From assembly GCF_044762655.1 (NCBI RefSeq), contig NZ_JBIWER010000002.1, positions 806,001 through 870,000 on the forward strand: a stretch of 64,000 bases of DNA, written 5' to 3'. The position numbers and the translations under genes are program-made. Source of the DNA: Psychrobacillus sp044762655. GTDB taxonomy: Bacteria > Bacillota > Bacilli > Bacillales_A > Planococcaceae. Each line of letters starts with the position of its first letter. Position 1 is the first letter of the stretch. Positions 1 to 9,305 of this stretch are shown piece after piece. The notes under the pieces were generated by a model. It worked only from the letters and a program-made list of their open reading frames with translations. It was not told the origin of the DNA and searched no databases.

Positions 1-1200
1 CAGATCGAGCAACCAATCAAATTGTCCGGCTTTGATCATTTTCGGTGCAAAGATAGTGACAAGCTCCGCTAAAAAGCGTTCATCATTAGCTTTTACCGCA
101 TGATGAATGGCCTGTACGATGTTTTCCTTTTCCTGAAAATAACTAGCAGCTCTTCGATGCGTTTCATAAAAGGCATTTATATCCTTTTGTTTTGATTTTG
201 TTTCTAAAAACTGTTGGAAAAGCGAATGAAATCTAAACGTATTAGAATCACCCAATGGCTGGATAAAAGCATGACTACCAGCAAGGCGTTCCATACTTTT
301 TGCTTCTTTCTCATCAAAAAAATCTTGAATATCAGTTACTGTAAATAACGGAAAAACACTAAAATTTATAAGAGATTGCTGATCTTCTTTTGATAACAGC
401 AAAAACACTTCTTCTAATAAATAGGAAAATAAGTCGTTCAATGCAGGGTTTACTAGCTGGCTAATTTGCCTGTTAGACTCTGCTAGCTGCATAGCAATCA
501 GCTGAATGGCGATAGCCCAACCTTCCGTCAGTCTCATAATTTCGGTAGCGTCATGAATGGATATAGGTTTATCAAAATAGTCCTCAAAAAAGACAAGTAT
601 TTCTTCCTCTGTGAACATTAGATCACTTTCCGTAATTTCGACCAACTGCCCACTCAGCTTTAACTTTAACAGGATAGACCATCTTGGTCGCAATCGAGTG
701 GAAACAACAACATGAATATTGGGAGGTAGAAACTCTATTATCTTTTCCATTATATAATTGATATGAAACACATGGTCAACCAGATGGAAATCATCGAGCA
801 CAATAGATAATGGCTCATCTATATTGGCTAATTCATTACTAAATAGCGAATATAATTGTTGAAGCTCGGATCCTTTTGGGTAAGCTGAAATGAGGTCTTT
901 AGTTTTAAAGCTTCTTCCGAACGTCGGTACAATATTTTGTATGCTACTAATGAGATGGCGAAGAAAAGGAAGGATGCCGTCGTCTTCCTCCGTAATGGAA
1001 TACCAAGAATAAAGTCCTCTCGAATCTGCAAAATACTGAGCAAGTGCGGAGCTTTTACCATATCCTGCTCCGCTATGTAATAAGGTTAACTTCTTATGTG
1101 TATTCGTTTTTAGTTTCTTCATCAATGAAGCTCTTCTCATATAAGTAGAAGACGGTACTGGCGCACTTAATTTGGACAAAATTATGGTAGGCTGATCCAT
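1..1200 (-). CDS. MalT/LuxR-type ATP-dependent regulator, 5' part (runs off the window)
   Basis: An open frame of 400 codons runs from an ATG at 1200 to the window edge without a stop. AGGAGGT lies 5 nt upstream of the ATG. The product opens with MDQPTIILSKLSAP, a typical start of MalT-like LAL regulators. A Walker A motif GAGYGKSS lies near residues 44-51 and a Walker B-like LSIVLDDFH near 131-139, followed by the motif VVVSTRLRPRW and helical repeat-like sequence. Such proteins are STAND-class NTPases with a C-terminal LuxR DNA-binding domain. That domain would lie outside the window and was not seen. The gene faces away from katE. The inducer cannot be predicted. Confidence 0.85.
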   Translation of the reverse strand, partial: MDQPTIILSKLSAPVPSSTYMRRASLMKKLKTNTHKKLTLLHSGAGYGKSSALAQYFADSRGLYSWYSITEEDDGILPFLRHLISSIQNIVPTFGRSFKTKDLISAYPKGSELQQLYSLFSNELANIDEPLSIVLDDFHLVDHVFHINYIMEKIIEFLPPNIHVVVSTRLRPRWSILLKLKLSGQLVEITESDLMFTEEEILVFFEDYFDKPISIHDATEIMRLTEGWAIAIQLIAMQLAESNRQISQLVNPALNDLFSYLLEEVFLLLSKEDQQSLINFSVFPLFTVTDIQDFFDEKEAKSMERLAGSHAFIQPLGDSNTFRFHSLFQQFLETKSKQKDINAFYETHRRAASYFQEKENIVQAIHHAVKANDERFLAELVTIFAPKMIKAGQFDWLLDL

Positions 1201-1319
1201 CTTTTACCTCCTAGTGAATGACAATTACCTGTTAGTTTAATCCTACCACAAAAATATTTTGAATAAAATAACAATTCGAATATTTCAGTAGTTTATACAC
1301 AAGGAGATATTTAGTTAAA

Positions 1320-1347
1320 CAAGAAAAAAGAGCTGTCTAAGCAGCTC
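1320..1347 (-). terminator. Rho-independent terminator of katE
   Basis: GAGCTG (1330-1335) pairs with CAGCTC (1342-1347). Read on the minus strand, a T-rich run follows the stem, about 70 nt beyond the katE stop. Confidence 0.75.
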
Positions 1348-1417
1348 AACGATAGAAAATGTATATAGAGATCAAACAATAATTATTAAGATCTTACTGT
1401 TTTTCTGATGGAATTAA

Positions 1418-3463
1418 TCAAACTAACATCCTCTGCCAGAAACGGTGGGCAGCAATCGCCTCAACAAATTCTGGCACAAACTTTGTAATGTCAGTTTCGG
1501 AAATTACTCCCGGTTTTCCTACAAAATGATTTACTTCCAACCATTTGATGCCTTCACCTGTCGCACCAATCGGCTTATAGTGTGAAAATGCCTCATCAAT
1601 GAAGTAGGCTGCATCTTTATTGAACATTTTATTGTTGTAACTTCCCCTTATCATATAGACAGCATCAAATAACACCGACTTCGCAGTCAGAAAGGTATGG
1701 TCCACTTTTACGTTAAATCCATCTGTACCCTGCACTGTTCCAATATTTTCACTGATAATTTCCGGCATCATGCCTTCGTTAACCAATCTATCCAGCACAT
1801 ATTTAACCTCTGGACCATTGAATCCATCCGTAAGTATTACAGCGACCTTACGCGTTTTTTCTGATTTTGTTGTATTCTCTTGACTGAGGGCAGGTGAAGA
1901 TTTTGTTATGGTCGAACCTCCCCCTTTAGGTGGATTTACCCCGATATTTTTCGCAAAGGCGGTCGCTAATTCAAGACTCACATTGGCAAACATATCTACC
2001 ACCTGTTTTTTTACTGAGTCACTTTTGACTTTCTCGAGTTCGAAGCTGAATGCATCAATAATATGCATTTTTTCTGGTGGGCTCATACTGTTCCAAAAAA
2101 GGGTGGCCTGAGAAAAATGGTCTGAAAAACTCTCACTTCGGGCACGGATTTTAACGCCTTCCACTTTTTCCTGATAGGAGGCATATCCCCCTTCCTCCAC
2201 ACTAGCAGGCTCCGGGGTGTTACCAGCCAAAGAGTTTCTGTGATAATTCACTTTCCCGAGATTGATGGTCTGGCGATGATAGCCATCCCGTTGATTGTTA
2301 TGGAATGGTACAACCGGTCTGTTAATTGGAATTTCATGAAAGTTTGGTCCGCCCAGACGGATTAATTGAGTATCTAAATACGAAAACAGGCGTCCCTGTA
2401 ATAATGGATCATTAGTAAAATCGATTCCAGGTACAACATTGCCCAAATGAAACGCAGCCTGTTCCGTTTCTGCAAAGAAATTGTCTACATTCCGATTCAG
2501 GGTCATCTTTCCAATGATGGTTACTGGAATGTCTTCTTCCGGCCAAATCTTTGTCGCATCCAGTATGTCGAACCCAAGACTGAATTCGTCCTCTTCGGCC
2601 AGAATCTGAACGCCCAATTCGAATTCAGGGTAAAACCCTTTTTCAATAGCACCCCATAAGTCATTACGATGATAGTCAGGATCGATGCCTGTCAGTTTGC
2701 GGGCCTCATCCCAGACAAAGGAATGCGTTCCTAATGCAGGCTTCCAATGGAATTTCACAAAATGGGCTACCCCCTGATCATTGACAAGACGAAAAGTATG
2801 GACGCCAAAACCTTCCATCATCCGAAAGCTACGTGGAATGGCGCGGTCTGACATAATCCACATAATCATATGTGCAGATTCCTGGTTATTCGCTACAAAA
2901 TCCCAAAACGTGTCGTGGGCAGTAGAGGCTTGCGGGATATCATTATCAGGCTCCGGTTTAAAGGAATGCACGAGATCTGGGAATTTAATGGCGTCTTGAA
3001 TGAAAAAGACAGGAATATTATTACCAACTAGATCATAGTTTCCTTCTTCCGTATAGAATTTAGTCGCAAATCCTCTGGCATCCCGAACTGTATCTGCAGA
3101 ACCACGTGCTCCATTTACAGTAGAAAATCGGACAAATATGGGAGTCTTTTTGGACGTATCTTGCAGGAACTTTGCCCTTGTATACTTTTCCATGTTTTTG
3201 TATAACTGAAATTCCCCATGCACTCCAAAACCACGTGCATGAACGACCCGTTCTGGAATTCTCTCGTGGTCGAAGTGCGTTAATTTTTCGCGAAAATGAA
3301 AATCCTCCATTAGAGTCGGCCCACGCACACCCGCTTTTAATGAAAATTCATCTTCTGACACTTTTAACCCTTGATTGGTTGTAAGTTTTTTGCCTTTGTC
3401 ATCAACCCGAAACGCTTCTAATTGCTCGTCTTTACTGTTCTTCTCATCATTAAGCTCATCCAT
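1418..3463 (-). CDS. katE: Large-subunit (clade II) haem catalase with C-terminal DJ-1/GATase-like domain
   Basis: Breaks down hydrogen peroxide to water and oxygen in the cytoplasm. The 681-residue length fits the large-subunit clade rather than the roughly 480-residue small-subunit enzymes. VHARGFGVHG near residue 74 carries the distal haem histidine. The haem-side segment VRFSTVNGARGSADTVRD and the proximal RLFSYLDTQ segment with its haem-ligand tyrosine are present. From about residue 545 (RKVAVILTDGFNG) a DJ-1/PfpI-like domain follows, as in E. coli HPII and B. subtilis KatE. The ATG at 3463 has GGGGAGGGG upstream. A SigB-like promoter lies about 50 bp upstream, which fits a general-stress catalase. 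The gene is monocistronic with its own terminator. Confidence 0.95.
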   Translation of the reverse strand: MDELNDEKNSKDEQLEAFRVDDKGKKLTTNQGLKVSEDEFSLKAGVRGPTLMEDFHFREKLTHFDHERIPERVVHARGFGVHGEFQLYKNMEKYTRAKFLQDTSKKTPIFVRFSTVNGARGSADTVRDARGFATKFYTEEGNYDLVGNNIPVFFIQDAIKFPDLVHSFKPEPDNDIPQASTAHDTFWDFVANNQESAHMIMWIMSDRAIPRSFRMMEGFGVHTFRLVNDQGVAHFVKFHWKPALGTHSFVWDEARKLTGIDPDYHRNDLWGAIEKGFYPEFELGVQILAEEDEFSLGFDILDATKIWPEEDIPVTIIGKMTLNRNVDNFFAETEQAAFHLGNVVPGIDFTNDPLLQGRLFSYLDTQLIRLGGPNFHEIPINRPVVPFHNNQRDGYHRQTINLGKVNYHRNSLAGNTPEPASVEEGGYASYQEKVEGVKIRARSESFSDHFSQATLFWNSMSPPEKMHIIDAFSFELEKVKSDSVKKQVVDMFANVSLELATAFAKNIGVNPPKGGGSTITKSSPALSQENTTKSEKTRKVAVILTDGFNGPEVKYVLDRLVNEGMMPEIISENIGTVQGTDGFNVKVDHTFLTAKSVLFDAVYMIRGSYNNKMFNKDAAYFIDEAFSHYKPIGATGEGIKWLEVNHFVGKPGVISETDITKFVPEFVEAIAAHRFWQRMLV

Positions 3464-3511
3464 ATAAAACCCCTCCCCATCATTAAATGGTATGAGTCAC
3501 ACGCGACTCTT

Positions 3512-3536
3512 ATTCCACTATAGTGCCTGTATAAAC
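3512..3536 (-). promoter_or_regulatory. SigB-like promoter of katE
   Basis: On the minus strand GTTTAT (3531-3536), a 13-nt spacer and TGGAAT (3512-3517) fit the SigB pattern GTTTWW-N12-15-GGGWAW with one mismatch in the -10. It lies about 50 bp before the katE ATG. B. subtilis katE is a known SigB target. The assignment here rests on sequence only. Confidence 0.55.
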
Positions 3537-3621
3537 ATTGAAGTATCAACGGTTTACATTTCTTCCTGGTGAGAGCAGAACGGATTTTGGTAGGTAAGAT
3601 GAAATAGTCCAATCCAATCAA

Positions 3622-3659
3622 AAAGAGACTAATTCCTAAAAAGGAATAGTCTCTTTTTT
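3622..3659 (-). terminator. Terminator of acnA
   Basis: AGAGACT-AATTCC (3625 on) pairs with GGAAT-AGTCTCT (ending about 3653). T-runs on both sides allow bidirectional use. It sits 10 nt past the acnA stop. Confidence 0.85.
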
Positions 3660-3668
3660 CATAGATTA

Positions 3669-6377
3669 TTATACTTCTAACATTTTGTTACGTAATACCA
3701 TTTGAAGGATACCACCATGACGGTAGTAGTCTACTTCTACTTCTGAATCGAAACGAGCAAGAACGTTGAAGATTTTCTCAGAACCATCTTCTGCTTTTGC
3801 AGTTACTTGTAAAATATCACGCGGTTTTACACCTTCTGCGATATTTACACTGATTTCTTCTTTACCAGTTAGGCCAAGTGTTTCAGCATTTTCACCTGGT
3901 AAGAAATTAAGTGGCAGAACGCCCATCATTACAAGGTTTGAACGATGGATACGCTCAAAGCTTTCCGTAATAACAGCTTTAATACCTAAAAGGTTAGTTC
4001 CTTTAGCTGCCCAGTCACGAGAAGATCCCATACCGTAATCTTTTCCGCCTAGAACGACTAAACCAGTACCCGCATCTTGATACTTCATCGCTGCATCATA
4101 GATCGGCATGATTTCGCCTGTTGGCCAGTAAGTTGTGTATCCACCTTCTGTACCTGGTGCAACTTGGTTACGAATACGGATGTTCGCGAATGTTCCACGC
4201 ATCATTACTTCGTGGTTACCACGACGTGATCCGTACGAGTTAAAGTCGCGAATTTCAACGCCATTTTCACGCAAGTATTTACCTGCTGGAGTATCTTTAC
4301 CAATTGCACCAGCTGGTGAAATATGGTCTGTTGTAATCGAATCACCGAATTTAGCTACTACGCGCATTTTATCAAGTGATTGGATTGCACCAGGCTCTTT
4401 TGATAATCCTTGGAAGAATGGTGGGTTTTGAATGTAAGTTGACTTGTCATTAAATGAATATAAAGATTCAGTTGATGTTTCAATTGCATTCCATGCTTCG
4501 TTCTCATCGAATACACGTGCATATTCTTTTTGGAATAATTCACGAGTAACAACAGTTGAAAGCACTTCGTTTACTTCTTCAGTTGATGGCCAAATATCAG
4601 CAAAGTATACTTCATTGCCATCTTTATCTGTACCGAATGAGTCTTTTTCTAGATCGATATCTACAGTTCCAGCAAGTGCGTATGCTACAACAAGTGGTGG
4701 TGATGCTAAGTAGTTAGCTTTCACAAGTGGATGCACACGGCCTTCAAAGTTACGATTACCAGAAAGAACAGACGTTACGAAAAGGTCTTCGTCAACGATT
4801 GCTTTTTCAATTTCAGGTAATAATGGACCTGAGTTACCGATACAAGTTGTACAACCATAACCTACTGTGTTGAATCCAATTTGATCTAGGTATGTGTTAA
4901 GACCTGAATCCTCTAAATATCCAGTTACTACTTTAGATCCTGGAGCTAAAGAAGTTTTAACGTAAGCAGGTACTGTAAGTCCTTTTTCTACCGCTTTTTT
5001 AGCAACTAAACCAGCAGCTAACATTACATATGGGTTAGATGTATTTGTACAAGAAGTGATCGCAGCGATTGCTACAGCACCTGTTGGAATTTCTACATCA
5101 CCTTCTGCAAATTTAGCAGTAGCTTTTTTGTCAAATTCTTTTTCAGATAAGCCGAATCCTTGTGTACCTTGAGGAGCTACAACTGCTTCACGGTAACGAG
5201 CTTTCATATCTGTAAGTGGAATTAAATCTTGTGGACGTTTTGGTCCAGAAAGGTTTGCAACGATATCCCCAAGATTAATCTCTACAACATCCGTATATAC
5301 AGGTTCTAAAGTTGGATCAAAGAACATATCATTTGCTTTTAAGTAAGCCTCTACTACAGCAATATGCTCTTCGTCACGGCCAGTTAAACGTAAATAGTTG
5401 ATAGATTCTTCATCGATAGCAAAATAACCACATGTAGCACCGTATTCAGGAGCCATGTTAGCAATTGTAGCACGGTCAGCTAATGGTAATTTAGATACAC
5501 CAGGTCCGAAGAACTCAACAAATTTACCAACTACACCTTTTTGGCGTAATACTTGTGTAACTTTAAGTGCTAAGTCAGTTGCAGTTGTTCCGTTTGGAAG
5601 ATCTCCAACTAGTTTAACTCCGATTACTTCAGGAATTGGGAAGTAAGAAGGTTGACCAAGCATTCCTGCTTCTGCCTCGATACCACCTACACCCCATCCT
5701 AGAACTCCAAGTCCGTTAATCATAGTTGTATGTGAGTCAGTCCCTACTACTGAATCAGGGAAGGTCTCTAATACTCCATCTGCACTTTCGTTTACATGTA
5801 CGATAGGAGCTAGGTACTCTAAGTTAACTTGGTGAACGATACCTGTTGCTGGAGGAACAGCACGGAAGTTATCATATGACGTTTGAGCCCATTTTAAGAA
5901 GTTGTAACGCTCAGCATTACGTTCAAATTCAAGGTCCATATTAGCTTGTAAAGCAGTTGCAGTACCATATTTGTCTACTTGTACCGAGTGGTCGATTACA
6001 AGGTCAACTGGAATAGCAGGGTTGATTTTGTCCGGGTTTCCACCCATTTCATTCATCGCTGAACGAAGTGAGGCTAAATCTACTACTACTGGTACACCTG
6101 TGAAATCTTGAAGTACTACGCGTGATGGTTTGAATGGTACTTCTGCTTCTGTATTAGCATCTTTACCCCATTTAGCTAGTTGGTTTACGTGATCTTCTTT
6201 GATTACATAGCCGTCATACTGACGTAAAACAGATTCTAATAATACTTTGATTGAATAAGGAAGGCGTGAAACTTTTGCGATGCCGGCTTCTTCTAATGCT
6301 GCTAAACGATAGTAGTTATACTCTTTACCATTTAGAGAAAACGAAGTACGGCTGTTGTGTAAATTACTTTTTGCCAT
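3669..6377 (-). CDS. acnA: Aconitate hydratase (aconitase A)
   Basis: TCA-cycle enzyme that interconverts citrate and isocitrate in the cytoplasm. In Bacillus the same protein (CitB) also binds RNA when iron is short. The 902-residue length is normal for AcnA. The three [4Fe-4S] ligands are visible: Cys443 in SCTNTSNP, and Cys509 and Cys512 in GYGCTTCIGNSGP. The aconitase segments VVGTDSHTTMINGLG (about 211-225) and YGMGSSRDWAAKG (swivel domain) are intact. The ATG at 6377 has AGGAGGAATACAA upstream. The gene stands alone, with a terminator behind it. Confidence 0.97.
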   Translation of the reverse strand: MAKSNLHNSRTSFSLNGKEYNYYRLAALEEAGIAKVSRLPYSIKVLLESVLRQYDGYVIKEDHVNQLAKWGKDANTEAEVPFKPSRVVLQDFTGVPVVVDLASLRSAMNEMGGNPDKINPAIPVDLVIDHSVQVDKYGTATALQANMDLEFERNAERYNFLKWAQTSYDNFRAVPPATGIVHQVNLEYLAPIVHVNESADGVLETFPDSVVGTDSHTTMINGLGVLGWGVGGIEAEAGMLGQPSYFPIPEVIGVKLVGDLPNGTTATDLALKVTQVLRQKGVVGKFVEFFGPGVSKLPLADRATIANMAPEYGATCGYFAIDEESINYLRLTGRDEEHIAVVEAYLKANDMFFDPTLEPVYTDVVEINLGDIVANLSGPKRPQDLIPLTDMKARYREAVVAPQGTQGFGLSEKEFDKKATAKFAEGDVEIPTGAVAIAAITSCTNTSNPYVMLAAGLVAKKAVEKGLTVPAYVKTSLAPGSKVVTGYLEDSGLNTYLDQIGFNTVGYGCTTCIGNSGPLLPEIEKAIVDEDLFVTSVLSGNRNFEGRVHPLVKANYLASPPLVVAYALAGTVDIDLEKDSFGTDKDGNEVYFADIWPSTEEVNEVLSTVVTRELFQKEYARVFDENEAWNAIETSTESLYSFNDKSTYIQNPPFFQGLSKEPGAIQSLDKMRVVAKFGDSITTDHISPAGAIGKDTPAGKYLRENGVEIRDFNSYGSRRGNHEVMMRGTFANIRIRNQVAPGTEGGYTTYWPTGEIMPIYDAAMKYQDAGTGLVVLGGKDYGMGSSRDWAAKGTNLLGIKAVITESFERIHRSNLVMMGVLPLNFLPGENAETLGLTGKEEISVNIAEGVKPRDILQVTAKAEDGSEKIFNVLARFDSEVEVDYYRHGGILQMVLRNKMLEV

Positions 6378-6495
6378 TTGTATTCCTCCTAAGATCTATT
6401 GAAAAGTGTCTATCTAGTGACTTTTCTCCACTACTAATCATACTTGAATATTCTTGATAAGTAAATTAGATTAAAATTATTATAAGTCATAATTA

Positions 6496-6996
6496 TTATT
6501 GATGACCTTTTATTTTCTCGATAGTCTTTTCTAATTGCTTCGCATGTCTCTTTTCGTGTAAACCTACAAACGGAAACCATTGTATTAAGGGTACCTGTCC
6601 AAAAATAGGATGCTTTAAGGACTTATCTTTGAATAAAGTAGGATCGCTCGATTTGTATAGAGATAGGAGTTCCATTCTTGCTTGATGGAGCTGTGCCTTC
6701 ATCTCTTCTGTTCTTTTATATTCACCAGACGGTACAGTATGATCTGGGGCTTTGACCTTAATTATCCGTAAAGTTGAAATCTGTATTGGTTTTTTCTTTG
6801 CTCTCGGACTTGTTGGATTAGAAAGCTCTTTTTTTATTCCTTTTATAATGGTTAGCTCCATTTTCACTAAATGATCCATAATTTCTTTAGGTGACCAAGA
6901 CTCCTCATCGGGCTTTTCATTAAACTGTTCATTCGCTAGTGAATCGATTTGTTGAAATAGGTTCTTTCTTATTTCGTTATTTTTTTCTATAAACAT
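6496..6996 (-). CDS. DinB-superfamily protein
   Basis: A 166-residue protein opening MFIEKNNEIRKNLFQQID, with WSPKEIMDHLVKME and a C-terminal GLHEKRHAKQLEKTIE. This is the four-helix DinB/YfiT-like pattern with three spaced histidines (in MDHLV, LHEKR and RHAKQ) that can bind a metal. Some relatives are bacillithiol-dependent transferases; the substrate here is unknown. The frame is open further upstream, but the ATG at 6996 has GGAGGAATTAT directly before it and is preferred. It is divergent from yfkAB. Confidence 0.8.
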   Translation of the reverse strand: MFIEKNNEIRKNLFQQIDSLANEQFNEKPDEESWSPKEIMDHLVKMELTIIKGIKKELSNPTSPRAKKKPIQISTLRIIKVKAPDHTVPSGEYKRTEEMKAQLHQARMELLSLYKSSDPTLFKDKSLKHPIFGQVPLIQWFPFVGLHEKRHAKQLEKTIEKIKGHQ

Positions 6997-7126
6997 ATAA
7001 TTCCTCCACTCCATACGTTGTACTTTCTTTATACCCAACTTGATGAGCAAACAAGCAAGAATCATCGCTTATTTTCTTTTCACTTCAATTATGCGACAAT
7101 ATACTATTGGAAAGGAAGTTTAAATA

Positions 7127-8236
7127 ATGATAGAAATGAAAACGATGAGTCCAATAAATGATCCTTGGGAAGCATATAGAGACATGGAGCAATTTGGGAA
7201 GTTAACCTTAAGTAATATTGAATTTACCACAACTACCTTATGTAATATGCGCTGCGCCCATTGTGCAGTTGGATATACATTGCAAACAAAGGATCCTGAT
7301 GCAATTCCAATAGAACTAATACTCCAACGTTTAGATGAGATTCCCCACTTAAAAACTATTAGTATTACTGGTGGAGAACCGATGTTATCAAAAAAATCCA
7401 TAAACAATTACGTTCTCCCGTTATTAAAGTATGCCCACAATAGAGGAATTCGTACGCAGATGAACTCCAATCTAACATTAGAGCCAGAACGTTACTTAAT
7501 GATTGCACCTTACTTAGATGTATTACATATATCTCATAACTGGGGAACAGTTGATGAATTTGTCGAAACCGGATTTGCTATGATGGAAAGAAAACCTACA
7601 TATGAACAGCGAGCAAGTTTGTTCCAGAGTATGATCAACAATAGTCGAATGCTTTCGGAGGCTGGAGTAATGGTTTCAGCAGAAACGATGTTGAACAAAA
7701 AAACACTTCCCTATCTAGAGCATATCCATAATCAAATAGTAAATGAGATGAAATGTGCTCGTCATGAAATTCATCCTATGTATCCTTCTGATTTTGCTAG
7801 TGCATTAACGACCCTAACATTAGAAGAAACGCATGAAGCAATAGAACAAATATTAGATTTCCGAGATAAAGAAGTGTGGATGTTATTTGGCACATTACCT
7901 TTTTATCCATGTAGTCAAAATGAAAAAAGCATTCAATTATTAGAACGACTACGTCATACTAAAAATGTTTCCACGAGGAATGATCCAGATGGTCGGTCAC
8001 GTTTGAATGTAAGCATATTCACAGGCGAGGTTATAGTCACTGATTTTGGTGATGCCCCAGCTCTAGGAAATATACAAACAGAAACACTTCCAGCAATTTT
8101 TGATAAATGGCTTGCTACCCCACTTTCAAAATCTCTAAATTGCCATTGTCCTGCTGTCGAATGCTTAGGTCCAAATATTTTAGTTAAAAATATGTACTAT
8201 AAAGATGAGCAGTTTGTTAGTGGTTCTGTGAAATAA
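7127..8236 (+). CDS. yfkAB: Radical SAM/CxCxxxxC-motif protein YfkAB
   Basis: Cys39, Cys43 and Cys46 (CNMRCAHC) form the CxxxCxxC site for the radical-SAM [4Fe-4S] cluster. SITGGEPMLS is the GGE motif that contacts SAM. The C-terminus carries CHCPAVEC (Cys339, 341 and 346), the CxCxxxxC signature after which the YfkAB family is named and a probable site for a second cluster. Length 369 residues is normal for the family. The ATG at 7127 has AAGGAAG upstream. The substrate of this family is not known to me. The gene is monocistronic, ending in a strong terminator. Confidence 0.88.
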   Translation: MIEMKTMSPINDPWEAYRDMEQFGKLTLSNIEFTTTTLCNMRCAHCAVGYTLQTKDPDAIPIELILQRLDEIPHLKTISITGGEPMLSKKSINNYVLPLLKYAHNRGIRTQMNSNLTLEPERYLMIAPYLDVLHISHNWGTVDEFVETGFAMMERKPTYEQRASLFQSMINNSRMLSEAGVMVSAETMLNKKTLPYLEHIHNQIVNEMKCARHEIHPMYPSDFASALTTLTLEETHEAIEQILDFRDKEVWMLFGTLPFYPCSQNEKSIQLLERLRHTKNVSTRNDPDGRSRLNVSIFTGEVIVTDFGDAPALGNIQTETLPAIFDKWLATPLSKSLNCHCPAVECLGPNILVKNMYYKDEQFVSGSVK

Positions 8237-8238
8237 GA

Positions 8239-8276
8239 AAAATGCCTTGCATGTGTATAGCTTGCAAGGCATTTTC
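8239..8276 (+). terminator. Terminator of yfkAB
   Basis: AAATGCCTTGCA pairs with TGCAAGGCATTT around an 11-nt loop, just after the stop codon, followed by TTTC. Confidence 0.85.
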
Positions 8277-8315
8277 ATAAGTTTTTAGTTCACATAATAG
8301 TTTTGTAGGGACAGT

Positions 8316-8339
8316 TAAAAGGGCAGCTGCAAACTGCCC
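8316..8339 (-). terminator. Terminator behind the 35-codon small gene
   Basis: GGGCAG (8321-8326) pairs with CTGCCC (8334-8339). Read on the minus strand it is followed by TTTTAAC. It lies 12 nt beyond the small gene's stop. Confidence 0.65.
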
Positions 8340-8351
8340 ATTTCTCAAGTA

Positions 8352-8459
8352 TTAATGTATGAAGAAGAAGTCAAATGTTAAGTTTAAAATAATTACTGTG
8401 TGGAGAATTGCTATTAATACTCCCCTTCTGTTTAACCTTTTGTTCAACTGAACATCCAT
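8352..8459 (-). CDS. Predicted 35-residue single-span membrane peptide
   Basis: An ATG at 8459 opens a 35-codon frame ending in TAA at 8352. The product has a basic head (MDVQLNKRLNRRG) and one hydrophobic stretch (VLIAILHTVIILNLTFDFFF), so a single membrane span with the N-terminus inside is likely. GGGAGTGGAG lies just upstream of the ATG and a terminator lies 12 nt after the stop, so the unit looks like a complete gene. I do not recognise the family. It is too short for most gene finders. It could instead be a non-coding RNA, but the RBS-ORF-terminator order argues for translation. Confidence 0.6.
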   Translation of the reverse strand: MDVQLNKRLNRRGVLIAILHTVIILNLTFDFFFIH

Positions 8460-8671
8460 GCTCTCCACTCCCTTTTTTCAAAATTATAATACAAACACCA
8501 TAAAATAGCAAAACATTTAGAAAATTTAATTTGCTTTTTTTTTTAGATTTTTATATGAAATCCTTGTACATTAAAATCTGTCGCGAGCTCCATTGAAGCC
8601 CGTCAGAATTAGCTTTTATGGGGTTTATTAGTTTCATTATATGCAAAAGTTATAAAAAATAATGGTCAAAG

Positions 8672-8697
8672 GTTTATTATTTGAGATGGATGGATAT
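8672..8697 (+). promoter_or_regulatory. SigB-like promoter of the GlsB-type gene
   Basis: GTTTAT (8672-8677), a 14-nt spacer and GGATAT (8692-8697) match the SigB consensus with a single -10 mismatch. It lies about 45 bp before the ATG at 8743, inside an upstream extension of the frame, which supports the shorter start. Confidence 0.6.
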
Positions 8698-8742
8698 ATA
8701 AAGAGTGTGAAGCAATATTACATTCATAAGGAGATGGAAAAT

Positions 8743-8994
8743 ATGGGATTCATTTTATACTTAATCATCGGTGGTATCATCGGTTGGTTAGCAGGACTTA
8801 TTTTAGGTAAAGATATACCTGGAGGAATTATTGGTAACATTATCGCAGGTATAATTGGTGCGTGGATCGGTGGATTAATATTCCCGGACATGGGTCCAGT
8901 TATCTGGGATATGGCAATCATTCCAGCTTTAATCGGTGCCATTATTTTAGTATTAATATTAAGCTTCATCCTAAAAGCTATGCGTAGAGCTTAA
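8743..8994 (+). CDS. GlsB/YeaQ/YmgE-family stress membrane protein
   Basis: An 83-residue hydrophobic protein with three membrane segments and the Gly-rich repeats typical of this family (GGIIGWLAGLILG, GGIIGNIIAGIIGAWIGG). The frame is open back to 8662, but AAGGAGATGGAAAAT directly precedes the ATG at 8743 and the shorter form has the family's usual length. The family's function is unclear; the name GlsB comes from general-stress-linked genes in Gram-positives. A SigB-like promoter sits just upstream. A terminator follows. Confidence 0.9.
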   Translation: MGFILYLIIGGIIGWLAGLILGKDIPGGIIGNIIAGIIGAWIGGLIFPDMGPVIWDMAIIPALIGAIILVLILSFILKAMRRA

Positions 8995-9000
8995 TATCAC

Positions 9001-9038
9001 AAAAAAAGAAGTACTCATAATGAGTACTTCTTTTTTTA
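9001..9038 (+). terminator. Terminator of the GlsB-type gene
   Basis: AAGAAGTACTCA pairs with TGAGTACTTCTT around TAA, followed by seven T. The flanking A-run makes it usable in both directions. Confidence 0.88.
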
Positions 9039-9305
9039 TGGACGCTTTCCGTGGGCACCGCTTATCGCTTAAAATATATTTTTTCATGGATACACTTGTA
9101 AATTATATCGTCACTGCTGAATCGTCATTTCTTCCCACGGATAATTTGGTATGGTTGCAATCCATAACGTATTCATCGAAATAACTAGACAGGTCGTAAC
9201 TGACATCGCGACCAGCCTAGTTTAAAATTGAACTGTAATTATTTAAGCCGTAAGTATATAAAACCCTACTAAGTTCGCTAGAAAAAGGTCAACTACCCCC
9301 ATTTC
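9039..9305 (+). other. Intergenic, with a fragment of a dispersed repeat
   Basis: At 9041-9063 the motif GACGCTTTCCGTGGGCACCG resembles the core of the repeat at 17170-17210 (AACGCTTTTCGGGGGCACGG). The rest holds no convincing gene; a frame of about 33 codons from 9086 has no RBS. Confidence 0.4.

Noticed and set aside
828..1061. Minus-strand 77-codon frame
   Set aside because: Lies inside the MalT-like gene in another frame.
9086..9187. Plus-strand frame of about 33 codons
   Set aside because: No RBS and no terminator behind it; composition not convincing.
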